Shown here: one piece after another, positions 27,312 through 34,645 of the stretch
How the letters are laid out: every line of letters starts with the position of its first letter
Numbering within the stretch: position 1 is the stretch's first letter
Assembly (NCBI GenBank): GCA_027587225.1
Contig: JAPDDQ010000056.1
Coordinates: 1 to 41,893 of the forward strand
Length of the DNA: 41,893 nt
Source of the DNA: Solirubrobacter taibaiensis
Lineage (GTDB): Bacteria > Actinomycetota > Thermoleophilia > Solirubrobacterales > Solirubrobacteraceae
Direction of reading: 5' to 3'
Notes under the pieces: model-generated
The model's database searches: none
What the model was told of the DNA's origin: nothing
Seen by the model: only the letters and a program-made list of their open reading frames with translations
Made by a program: the position numbers and the translations under genes

Positions 27312-28016
27312 CTATCCGGTCTGATGAAAATCGTCCCCGTTGAGCTCGAGGAAGCGCTGCACCGAGGTCTCCTGCCGGCCCAGCTGCTCGGCGAGTTTCA
27401 TGGCGTGCTCGGCCGCGACCTCCAGGAAGTCGGCGAGGCAGCGCTCCGGGTCGTCCGGGAGCGGATAGACGCGCACGACGTCCTGCTGGCCGACCGCGAT
27501 CCCCATCGGCGGGCGGCCCTCACCGAGCGAACGGGCGCTGCACACCGCCGTGACGACGATCTGCTTCTCGGGGCTCACGAGCGCCGTCGGCAGCAGCCGA
27601 GGGGCGGGCAGGCGCACGTCCAGGCGCAGCCGACGGTCCACACGGACGTGGTCGTGCGCGAGGTCCTCGAACGGCTCGCGCCAGATGTCGAGCACGGTGT
27701 CGGCGCCGACGAGCGCGTCGCGCAGCGCCGCGGCCTGTTCCTGGAACAGCTGCTCAGCCTCCGCGCGGTCTCCGGCCTCGGCCAGATCCAGATCGCACGG
27801 GACACGCAGCAACTCGTCCTTGCCGACGGCGTCTCCCGCCCCGCGGCCGCCGTGGGCGACGTAGGTCTGGATCGTCCCGAGGTCCTTGCGGCCGTGGAAG
27901 ACGACGGTCAGGGCCTCGGACAGCGTGAGCGGCGTGACGCGCAGGGCAACCGATGCCGCAGCCTCAGCATCGATGAGGGCTCGCTTGAGCAGGTCGTCTG
28001 AGTGATCTTCGTTCAT
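27312..28016 (-). CDS. Unknown cytoplasmic protein
   Basis: 234 aa, acidic, no signal peptide or membrane helix. N-terminal helical segment (DDLLKRALIDAEAAASVALRV), central part with VFHGRKDLGTIQTYVAHGG, and a C-terminal segment with repeated Leu/Glu helices (CLADFLEVAAEHAMKLAEQLG). I do not recognise it. It has an AAGGA Shine-Dalgarno before its ATG and stops 12 bases before the small membrane-anchored gene, heading the operon with the GH2 glycosidase. Confidence 0.65.
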   Translation of the reverse strand: MNEDHSDDLLKRALIDAEAAASVALRVTPLTLSEALTVVFHGRKDLGTIQTYVAHGGRGAGDAVGKDELLRVPCDLDLAEAGDRAEAEQLFQEQAAALRDALVGADTVLDIWREPFEDLAHDHVRVDRRLRLDVRLPAPRLLPTALVSPEKQIVVTAVCSARSLGEGRPPMGIAVGQQDVVRVYPLPDDPERCLADFLEVAAEHAMKLAEQLGRQETSVQRFLELNGDDFHQTG

Positions 28017-28117
28017 CGCATCCGTCCTTGAGCGAAGTATCGGTCTTCGTGACGAACATCATTACCGCCCGCCGGTCGGAATAAGCAAGCGCCGATTGGC
28101 CAGGGCGTCGGAACGGG

Positions 28118-28123
28118 TAATGT
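28118..28123 (+). promoter_or_regulatory. -10 element (TAATGT) for leaderless DUF4235 gene
   Basis: TANNNT hexamer ending 9 bases before ATG 28133; no Shine-Dalgarno. Confidence 0.5.
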
Positions 28124-28132
28124 CGGCCACCG

Positions 28133-28414
28133 ATGAAGTTCATCTACAAGCCGATCGGCATCTTTCTGGGGATCCTGGGCGGACTGCTCGGGAAGCGGCT
28201 GTTCAACTTCGCCTGGACGAAGATCGACGACCAGGACCCGCCGAAGGCCACGACCGAGGCCTCACCGTGGGTCAAGATCATCGGCGCCGCCGCGCTACAG
28301 GGCGTGATCTTCAAGGTCACGCGGGTGGTCGTCGACCGCTACGGCGCGATCGGGTGGACCTATCTCACGGGTTCGTGGCCGGGGGAACGTCGTCCGGATC
28401 CCGACGACGAATGA
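28133..28414 (+). CDS. DUF4235 small membrane protein
   Basis: 93 aa. The N-terminal helix (FIYKPIGIFLGILGGLLGKRLFN), the block SPWVKIIGAAALQGVIFKVTRVVVDR and the ending WTYLTGSWPGE are the DUF4235 pattern seen widely in actinobacteria. Two membrane-associated helices, function unknown. Its 3' end overlaps the convergent gene downstream of prs by 50 bases. Confidence 0.85.
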   Translation: MKFIYKPIGIFLGILGGLLGKRLFNFAWTKIDDQDPPKATTEASPWVKIIGAAALQGVIFKVTRVVVDRYGAIGWTYLTGSWPGERRPDPDDE

Positions 28415-28667
28415 TGTGGCCGCGCTCGCGGTATTCGGCGAGCGCTGCTTCGAAGCCCTGGAAGTCTCGCTGCAACAGCAGTTGCAGTGGACGGCCGCGC
28501 AACCACGCCTTCGGCGGCGGCTCTTCGCCGATCAGCTGCAGCAGGATCTGCACTTCCGGGCGGTAGTCCTCGTCGCCGGTGATGACGGCGATCGGGTCCG
28601 AGTCCAGGATCTGCAGGAGCTCCTCATCTGAGAGGCCGAGGAGCAGTTGCAGCCGCTGCGTGCTCAG
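28365..28667 (-). CDS. Small unknown protein downstream of prs, probable CTG start
   Basis: 100 aa from CTG 28667, which overlaps the prs stop as CTGA. The first conventional start in frame is GTG 28553 (62 aa), but the frame upstream of it stays open back to prs and reads like protein (STQRLQLLLGLSDEELLQIL, DSDPIAVITGDEDYRPE). Leucine-rich and acidic, with a helical N-terminus and a segment EEPPPKAWLRGRPLQLLL. No family recognised. Probably cotranslated with prs. Confidence 0.62.
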   Translation of the reverse strand: MSTQRLQLLLGLSDEELLQILDSDPIAVITGDEDYRPEVQILLQLIGEEPPPKAWLRGRPLQLLLQRDFQGFEAALAEYRERGHIIRRRDPDDVPPATNP

Positions 28668-29725
28668 AACAGCTGATTCTCGCCGCCGAACACCTCGGCG
28701 ACGGAGTCGTCGGTGAAGATGCGGCGGACGCTGTCCGTGAGCAGGTCGGCCACGGAGAGCACGGTGATGTTCTCCGGCGCCCCCGGCTGAACCGGGATCG
28801 TGTCCGTCACGACGATGCGCTCGAACGGGCTCGCCGCGAGGTTCTCGTACGCGTTGCCGGACAGGACCGGGTGCGTCGCGGCGGCGTACACGGCCTTGGC
28901 GCCCTCGTCCTTGACCGTCTGGCCCGCGGCGCGAAGCGTGCCGGCGGTGTCGATGATGTCGTCGACGATGACGGCCGTCTTGCCCTTCACGTCGCCGATC
29001 ACGTAGGAGATCTCGGCCACCTGCTGCGCGGGGCGTTCCTTGTTGAGGATGGCCAGCTCGGCGCCGACCTTCTCCGCGAACTTCTTCGCCAGCTTCACGC
29101 GGCCGGCGTCGGGGCTCACCACGACCAGGTCCTCGAGCTGCTGGTCATTGAAGTACTGCGTGAGGATGAACATCGCCGTCATGTGGTCCACGGGCTTGCT
29201 GAAGAAGCCCTGCACCTGGCCGGCGTGGAGGTCCATCGTGAGCACGCGGTCCGCCCCCGCCGCCTCGAGCATGTGCGCGACGAGGCGGCTGCTGATCGGC
29301 TCACGCGGCGCCGACTTCTTGTCCTGGCGGGAATACCCGAACCAGGGCGTGACGGCGATCACGCGGTGCGCGGAGGCGCCCACCGCCGCGTCGATCATGA
29401 TCAGCAGCTCCATCAACGCGTCGTTCGCGGTGATCCCGGTGGCTGCGTTTCCGCACGTGGGCTGGACGATGAACACGTCAGCGCCTCGAATCGACTCCTC
29501 GTAACGGCAGTACACCTCGCCGTTGGAGAACGTCTTGAGCGTGACTCCACCCAGGCCGAGCCCGAGCTTGTTGGCGATCTTCGCGGCCAGTTCCGGATTG
29601 GACCGGCCGGAGAAGAGCATCAGCCGCTTGTCATAGCCGCTGAGCGGCAGTGACGTGGCCGATGAAGGGCGGGATGACAAGGCACTCACGGCATGGCGGA
29701 GTGTAGGAGAGGCGGCGGTCGTCAA
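28664..29725 (-). CDS. prs: Ribose-phosphate pyrophosphokinase
   Basis: Makes PRPP from ribose 5-phosphate and ATP for nucleotide, His, Trp and NAD synthesis. Family blocks: FSGRSNPELA, FSNGEVYCRYEESIRG, the flexible loop RQDKKSAPREPISSRL, DLHAGQVQGFF, VVVSPDAGRVKLAKKFAE and the PRPP loop VIVDDIIDTAGT. From TTG 29725 it has 353 aa, about 30 more than usual at the N-terminus; GTG 29689 is a shorter alternative. TTG 29725 overlaps the glmU stop as TTGA, favouring coupled initiation there. Confidence 0.95.
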   Translation of the reverse strand: MTTAASPTLRHAVSALSSRPSSATSLPLSGYDKRLMLFSGRSNPELAAKIANKLGLGLGGVTLKTFSNGEVYCRYEESIRGADVFIVQPTCGNAATGITANDALMELLIMIDAAVGASAHRVIAVTPWFGYSRQDKKSAPREPISSRLVAHMLEAAGADRVLTMDLHAGQVQGFFSKPVDHMTAMFILTQYFNDQQLEDLVVVSPDAGRVKLAKKFAEKVGAELAILNKERPAQQVAEISYVIGDVKGKTAVIVDDIIDTAGTLRAAGQTVKDEGAKAVYAAATHPVLSGNAYENLAASPFERIVVTDTIPVQPGAPENITVLSVADLLTDSVRRIFTDDSVAEVFGGENQLF

Positions 29726-31092
29726 GGCTTCGGCCGTTCCGCATAGTCCGCGATGTTCTTCTGCCGGGCGCGGGCGATGCCGAGGGCGTTGGCCGGGACG
29801 TCGTCGGTGATCACGCTACCCGCTCCGGTGAATGCGCCATCGCCGACCGTGACCGGGGCGACGAACGCGGTGTCGACGCTCGTGCGCACGTTGGCGCCGA
29901 TCGTGGTCCGGTGCTTGCGCTTGCCGTCGTAGTTCGCGGTGATGTTGCCGGCCCCGATGTTCGTGTTCGCGCCGATGTCCGTGTCCCCGATGTAGCTCAG
30001 GTGCGGCACCTTGGTGCCCTCGCCGATGTTCGAGTTCTTGATCTCCACGAAGGCGCCGGCCTTGGCTTTGGCCTGCAGGTGCGCGTCGGGACGCAGGTAG
30101 GCGAACGGGCCGATCGTGCAGAAGTCGTCGATCTGGGCCTGGACGACGTAGGAGTGCGGGATGCTCACGCCGTCGCCGAGGATCGCGTCGGTGATCGTCG
30201 TGTGCGGGCCGACGATGCAGTCCCGGCCGATCTGCGTGTTGCCCTTGAGCGAAGTGCCCGGCTCGATGATCGTGTCCTGGCCGATGCGCACGTCGGCGTC
30301 GATGTGCGTGCTGTCGGGGTCCAGGATGCTCACGCCTTCGCGCTGGAGCGCGTCGTGGATGCGGCGCTGCGCCAACTTGCGGACCTCGGCGAGCTGCACC
30401 CGGTCGTTGACGCCGAGCGTGAGCGTCGGGTCCGCGATCAGGTGGCCCTGGATCGTCTCGATCTGCGGCAGCACGTCCGGGAGGTACAGCTCGCCCTGTG
30501 CGTTGTCGGGCGTGAGCTTGTCCAGCGCGTCGAGCAGCGCCTTGCCGTCGAACGCGTAGATCCCGGTGTTGACCTCGCGGATCTCGAGCTGCTCCGGCGT
30601 CGCGTCGCCCTCGCCACCCTTGGCCTCGACGACCTTCTCGACGTTGCCGGTCTCGTCGCGGATCACGCGGCCGTATTGACCGGGATCGTCGAGCTCCATC
30701 GTGGCCATCGTCGCCTGGGCCTCGGAACCCTCGTGCGCCTTCACGAGGGCATCGATCGCCTCGGCGGTGATCAGCGGCACGTCGCCCGCGAGGATCACGA
30801 CGGTCGAGTCGGGGTCGATGTGGGTCGCCGCCGCCTGCACCGCACCACCCGTGCCGTTGGGCTGCGGCTGGATCGCGACCTCGACTCCCTCAGGCAGCCG
30901 ATCCTCGAGCCGGCGCTTCGGATTGTCGACCACGACGATCTTCCCGGCCCCGGCCTCCTCGGCCGCGGATACCGGCCACAGAATCAGCGGACGACCGCAC
31001 AGAGGGTGCAGAACCTTGGGCAGCGCGGAACGCATGCGCGTTCCCTCGCCGGCAGCGATGATCACGACGGTGGGCGCAGACACCGTTTGCAT
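29722..31092 (-). CDS. glmU: Bifunctional N-acetylglucosamine-1-phosphate uridyltransferase / glucosamine-1-phosphate acetyltransferase
   Basis: Makes UDP-GlcNAc for peptidoglycan. 456 aa, the normal length. The N-terminal uridyltransferase shows IIAAGEGTRMRSALPKVLH, QPNGTGGAVQAA, VVILAGDVPLI and EVNTGIYAF; the C-terminal left-handed beta-helix has hexapeptide repeats from about residue 255 and the acetyltransferase block NYDGKRKHRTTIGA. The frame is open to 31470, but the family N-terminus begins at ATG 31092. Followed by prs with an overlapping stop/start. Confidence 0.97.
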   Translation of the reverse strand: MQTVSAPTVVIIAAGEGTRMRSALPKVLHPLCGRPLILWPVSAAEEAGAGKIVVVDNPKRRLEDRLPEGVEVAIQPQPNGTGGAVQAAATHIDPDSTVVILAGDVPLITAEAIDALVKAHEGSEAQATMATMELDDPGQYGRVIRDETGNVEKVVEAKGGEGDATPEQLEIREVNTGIYAFDGKALLDALDKLTPDNAQGELYLPDVLPQIETIQGHLIADPTLTLGVNDRVQLAEVRKLAQRRIHDALQREGVSILDPDSTHIDADVRIGQDTIIEPGTSLKGNTQIGRDCIVGPHTTITDAILGDGVSIPHSYVVQAQIDDFCTIGPFAYLRPDAHLQAKAKAGAFVEIKNSNIGEGTKVPHLSYIGDTDIGANTNIGAGNITANYDGKRKHRTTIGANVRTSVDTAFVAPVTVGDGAFTGAGSVITDDVPANALGIARARQKNIADYAERPKP

Positions 31093-31094
31093 CG

Positions 31095-31101
31095 TAGTAT
31101 C
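31095..31101. promoter_or_regulatory. Overlapping -10-like hexamers between glmU and tRNA-Gln
   Basis: GATACT (31101-31096, minus, with TTCGAC 16 bases further upstream) may drive glmU; TAGTAT (31095-31100, plus) may drive tRNA-Gln about 44 bases downstream. The minus element is very close to ATG 31092, so the glmU start could instead be GTG 31083. Confidence 0.35.
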
Positions 31102-31143
31102 GAGGTGTCGGTTGCTGGTCGAAAGGCCAGCCTGCCGATTTAC

Positions 31144-31215
31144 TGGGGAGTGGTGTAACGGCAGCACACAGGCTTTTGGCGCCTTGAGATTCAGGTTCGA
31201 ATCCTGGCTCCCCAG
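31144..31215 (+). tRNA. tRNA-Gln (anticodon TTG)
   Basis: 72 bases forming a cloverleaf: acceptor TGGGGAG pairs with CTCCCCA, discriminator G at 31215, T-loop GGTTCGAATCC, D-arm with GGTGTAACGGCAGCAC, and anticodon loop TTTTGGC with anticodon TTG. The U at position 1 of the acceptor is typical of tRNA-Gln. No CCA is encoded. Confidence 0.93.
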
Positions 31216-31236
31216 TTGGTCCGTCCGCACGTGATG

Positions 31237-31250
31237 CGAACATATGTTCG
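31237..31250 (+). promoter_or_regulatory. LexA SOS box at the HNH gene start
   Basis: CGAACATATGTTCG is a perfect 14-base palindrome matching the Gram-positive/actinobacterial LexA consensus CGAACRNRYGTTCG at every defined base. It overlaps the ATG at 31244, so LexA bound here would block transcription of the HNH endonuclease gene. Confidence 0.8.
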
Positions 31251-32008
31251 TGCCGCGGTATACCGAAACGCAGGCCCGAGAGGCAATCGCAGCGTCCAGG
31301 TCGTTCGCGGAAGCGCTGCGCCGTCTCGGGATGCGAGCGGCGGGTGGCAACTGGCGGACACTCAGACGATACGCCGAGGACGTCTGGGACATCTCGACCG
31401 ACCACTTCGACCCGTCTGCGGTTCGGCGCGCTGCGCTCGGTCGCGCTCGCGAACGCTCCCGACGTCCCATCGCGGATCTCTTGACCGAGCACTCTCAGGC
31501 GTCCCGCGGCAGCCTGAAGCGGCGTCTGTACGCCGAAGGACTCAAGCAACGCCGGTGCGAAGCCTGCGGGCAGGGCGAGGAATGGCAGGGGCGCCGCATG
31601 GCACTGATCCTCGATCACATCAATGGCAACGCAACGGACAATCGGCTCGAGAACTTGCAGATCGTGTGCCCGAACTGCGCGGCCACGCTCGATACGCATT
31701 GCGGCCGCAACGTGAGGCTCACCCGGCCGTGCGAGGCATGTGGCGCGGAGTTCCACAGCTACAACGAGGAGCAGCGGCACTGTTCCCAAGCGTGCGGACA
31801 GCGGTCCCCGAGGGCGGTCGCCGCGCAACAGGAGCGGCGGCGGGTGGAGCGACCGCCGTACGAGCAGTTGGTGGCCGAGGTGGCGGCGGAGGGATGGAGT
31901 GCGGTTGGAAGGCGGTACGGGGTGAGTGACAACGCCGTGCGCAAGTGGGTGCGGGGCTACGAGCGCGAACGCGCCGCGTCGAGCGGCGAGGAAGTGCTGG
32001 GGGAGTAA
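31244..32008 (+). CDS. HNH endonuclease with zinc fingers and C-terminal HTH
   Basis: 254 aa. N-terminal helical DNA-binding-like part (FAEALRRLGMRAAGGNWRTLRR), a CxxC zinc site (CEACGQGEEW), the HNH core LILDHINGNATDNRLENLQIVCPNC, a second CxxC pair (CEACGAEFHSYNEEQRHCSQAC) and a C-terminal helix-turn-helix (AVGRRYGVSDNAVRKWVRG). Probably a sequence-specific nuclease of selfish or defensive nature. It begins 28 bases after tRNA-Gln, and its start is embedded in a perfect SOS box, so induction by DNA damage is expected. GTG 31250 is an alternative start. Confidence 0.85.
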   Translation: MFVPRYTETQAREAIAASRSFAEALRRLGMRAAGGNWRTLRRYAEDVWDISTDHFDPSAVRRAALGRARERSRRPIADLLTEHSQASRGSLKRRLYAEGLKQRRCEACGQGEEWQGRRMALILDHINGNATDNRLENLQIVCPNCAATLDTHCGRNVRLTRPCEACGAEFHSYNEEQRHCSQACGQRSPRAVAAQQERRRVERPPYEQLVAEVAAEGWSAVGRRYGVSDNAVRKWVRGYERERAASSGEEVLGE

Positions 32009-32048
32009 GAGTTTCGTGGGGAAGGGTCGATTGCTTGCGCCGAGGCCG

Positions 32049-32054
32049 TAGGCT
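32049..32054 (+). promoter_or_regulatory. -10 element (TAGGCT) of the S55 protease gene
   Basis: TANNNT hexamer 9 bases before ATG 32064; no Shine-Dalgarno, so the mRNA is probably leaderless. Confidence 0.5.
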
Positions 32055-32063
32055 GGCGGCTTC

Positions 32064-33845
32064 ATGCGTTTGCTTACGGTTGCCGCCGCGGTCGCGGCTC
32101 TGCTTGTGCCCGCCGCGCCGGCCTTCGCGGGCGACCCGACGATGCCGCTGTGGCAGGTCAGCGCGGGGATGCGCTGCACCGGTTATTCGGTGGTCCAGGG
32201 CACGACGATCAGCTCGTTCAACGTGGATGTGCTCGACGTGGCCGGCGGTGAGGCGACGGCCGGCGCGCGGATCTTGATCGGGGTGTCCGGGCCGGCCGTG
32301 GACGCGACGGGCATCGGTCCGGGCTTCTCGGGGTCGCCGATCTACTGTCCGGACGGCGCGGGCACGAACCGGGTGATCGGCGCGATCTCCGAGTCGATCA
32401 ACGAGTACGGCGGGAAGGCCGCGCTGGCGACGCCGATCGACGCGATCATCGGCACGCCGGTGGACGTGCCCGGCCGGACGAACGCCACGGCGTCGCGCGC
32501 GACGAAGGGCGGCGCGGCCGGAGCGGGCGTGAGCCGCGGCGCGCTTTCGCCGCGGATGAAGGCGGCGCTCGCGTCGGCCAAGCCGATCGTCGCGCCGATG
32601 AGCGTGAGCGGGCTCACCCCGTCGGTCGCGAACGCGCTGACGACGGCGTCGGCGAAGGCCGGGCGACCCGTGCTGGCGGTGCCGCCGGGGCCGCTCGGGA
32701 CGTTCGCGCCGCAGACGTTGCAGCCCGGTTCCGCGGTCGCGGTCGGGTACTCGACGGGCGATGTGCGGACCAGCTCGGTCGGGACCGTCACCTACGTCGA
32801 CGGCGACCGCGTGTGGGTGTTCGGCCACCAACTCGAGGGCGTCGGGCGGCGCGCGCTCCTCCTGCAGGACGCGTACGTGTTCCGCATCGTCAACAACCCG
32901 CTCGCGCTGGGCCAGATCGGCACCACCTACAAGCTGGCGTCGTCCGGGCACGACCTCGGGACGATCAGCTCTGACGGCTTGAACGGCGTCGCGGGGCGCA
33001 CCGGCGCGCTCCCACACACGGTCCCCGTGCAGGTGATCGCGCGTGACCTGGACACGAACGGCATGCTCGCCGTGAACACGTCCGCGGCGGACGAGGCCGC
33101 GGTGGACCTGCCGAGTGGCGGGTCGTGGACGTCGTTCGTGGCGCCGCTCGCGGTGTCGTCGGCGGCGTCGGGCCTGCTCGGCAGCGTCCCGGCGCGGCTC
33201 ACCGGTGAGATGTGCGCGCGGATCGCGATCCAGCAGATCACCAAGCCGGTCCGGTTCTGCAACCGCTACGTGTCCGTCTCGGCGGCGCAGGCGGACGACG
33301 GGACGCAGCTCAACGCGGTGCTCAGCGGCGCGGCGAACGACCTCGCGGGGGCGATCTCGACGATCGACGCGTACACGGGCACGCCACCGAACGTCACCGG
33401 CATCAACGTGCTGATCAAGGTCCGGCGCGGCGCCGACCAGGCCTTCATCCGCTCGATCAAGCTCCCCGCGCGGGTGCGGGCCGGACAGAAGGTGCGCGCC
33501 CGGGTCTCGCTGCAGCGCGTCCGCGGCGGCACGCTCGTCCGCAACTACACGTTCCGCGTCCCCGCCGATGCGGCGCGTGGCAGCCAGCGCTTCCGCTTCA
33601 TCGGCCAGGACGCCGACGCCGGCGACGACGGCCTGACGACGATCATCATCGGCGACGACGACGAGCGCGACGAGGGCGGCGACCCGGGCCCGCGCAACCT
33701 GAAGGAGCTCGAGGCGCAGCTCAAGGCCACCGAGCGCTTCGACGGCGTGACGGTGCGCGTCGGCCGCTCCCGCGCCGAGGCCTTCCGCGACGACGAGTTC
33801 CGGATCTCCGGCACCGCCGACGCCACCACCCGCGTGACCCGCTAA
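32064..33845 (+). CDS. Secreted SpoIVB-like (S55 family) serine protease
   Basis: 593 aa. Signal peptide (LLTVAAAVAALLVPAAPAFA). The block GIGPGFSGSPIYC matches the S55 active-site motif GMSGSP with Met replaced by Phe; further family parts are GYSVVQGTTISSF near the start and VDGDRVWVFGHQLEGVGRR later. In sporulating Firmicutes SpoIVB cuts SpoIVFA between the spore membranes; here no sporulation gene is near, so the target is unknown. Beyond about residue 400 comes a long beta-rich region (VRAGQKVRARVSLQRVRGG) and an acidic segment (IIGDDDERDEGGDPG). The stop overlaps that of the convergent phosphorylase by 4 bases. Confidence 0.82.
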   Translation: MRLLTVAAAVAALLVPAAPAFAGDPTMPLWQVSAGMRCTGYSVVQGTTISSFNVDVLDVAGGEATAGARILIGVSGPAVDATGIGPGFSGSPIYCPDGAGTNRVIGAISESINEYGGKAALATPIDAIIGTPVDVPGRTNATASRATKGGAAGAGVSRGALSPRMKAALASAKPIVAPMSVSGLTPSVANALTTASAKAGRPVLAVPPGPLGTFAPQTLQPGSAVAVGYSTGDVRTSSVGTVTYVDGDRVWVFGHQLEGVGRRALLLQDAYVFRIVNNPLALGQIGTTYKLASSGHDLGTISSDGLNGVAGRTGALPHTVPVQVIARDLDTNGMLAVNTSAADEAAVDLPSGGSWTSFVAPLAVSSAASGLLGSVPARLTGEMCARIAIQQITKPVRFCNRYVSVSAAQADDGTQLNAVLSGAANDLAGAISTIDAYTGTPPNVTGINVLIKVRRGADQAFIRSIKLPARVRAGQKVRARVSLQRVRGGTLVRNYTFRVPADAARGSQRFRFIGQDADAGDDGLTTIIIGDDDERDEGGDPGPRNLKELEAQLKATERFDGVTVRVGRSRAEAFRDDEFRISGTADATTRVTR

Positions 33846-34639
33846 GCGCCACCGATGCGGTAGACGATGCCGGAAGGGGCCGGCGTCGTCGCCGCGGCGT
33901 GCGGCAGCGCGGCCCGCAGGATCGACGCGAACGTCTCGGTGGACGCGGCCATCATCTCGACGAGGGTCTCCACCGGCGTCGCCTCGTCCTTGACGCCGTT
34001 CGCGTAGTCGGTCAGGAAGCCCAGGAGCGCGTAGGGCAACTCGAGCTCGCCGCACAGCACCGTCTCCGGCCCGGCCGTCTGCGACACGGCGGTAACGCCC
34101 GCCGCGGCGAGCCCGCGGATCTCGGCGCGCGTGTTGAAGCGCGGCCCGTCGACGTGGCCGTAGCAGCCACCGTCGCGCAGGTTCACGCCCGCTTCCTCGG
34201 CACCCGTCAGCAACGCGCGCCGCAGATCAGCAGAGAACGGCGACTCGTAGATCCAGTGCCCGCGCTCCTTCGCGCCCGGCTCGGTGAAGAACGTGCACAG
34301 TGAGCCGTCGGGCATTCGGTTCGACAGAAAGTGCAGGTCGTCGAAGCACACCACGGAACCGAGCTCTGTCGCCGGATCGACCGCGCCGCACACCGTCACC
34401 GCCAGTACGCCGGTCGCGCCCAGCTGCTTCAGAGCCGCGATGTTCGCCCGGTGCGTGACGTGATTGGACAGCCGCGGGTGCCCGTCGCCGTGGCGCGAGA
34501 TGTGCAGCACGTCGACACCGCCCCAGGTGCCGTGCGAGACGAACGCCTCGCCCCACTCGGTGAAGACGGGCTCAGACCCGGTGGTGGACAAGCCCGGCAG
34601 GACGTAGGTGCCGGAGCCGGTCAGGATGCCGATCGCCAT
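33842..34639 (-). CDS. MTAP/PNP-family nucleoside phosphorylase
   Basis: 265 aa. Family blocks: ILTGSGTYVLPGL, SRHGDGHPRLSNHVTHRANIAALKQLG (phosphate site RHG), VTVCGAV, GPRFNTRAEIRGLA and a C-terminal LTDYANG. These mark the trimeric purine nucleoside / S-methylthioadenosine phosphorylase family, which releases the base by phosphorolysis. At the ribose/base pocket the usual NMT-type motif before PE reads SQTAGPE, so substrate (MTA, MTI or a purine nucleoside) is uncertain. Start ATG 34639 is 6 bases after the lacI-type gene and has its own TAGGGT -10. Confidence 0.85.
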   Translation of the reverse strand: MAIGILTGSGTYVLPGLSTTGSEPVFTEWGEAFVSHGTWGGVDVLHISRHGDGHPRLSNHVTHRANIAALKQLGATGVLAVTVCGAVDPATELGSVVCFDDLHFLSNRMPDGSLCTFFTEPGAKERGHWIYESPFSADLRRALLTGAEEAGVNLRDGGCYGHVDGPRFNTRAEIRGLAAAGVTAVSQTAGPETVLCGELELPYALLGFLTDYANGVKDEATPVETLVEMMAASTETFASILRAALPHAAATTPAPSGIVYRIGGA

Positions 34640-34645
34640 GGCGCG

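Noticed and set aside
31093..31470. N-terminal extension of the glmU frame
   Set aside because: It runs through the tRNA gene and the HNH gene on the other strand; the GlmU N-terminal motif starts just after 31092.
31216..32008. Integrated element using tRNA-Gln as attachment site
   Set aside because: No integrase and no second copy of the tRNA 3' end downstream were seen, so I report only the HNH gene and its position.
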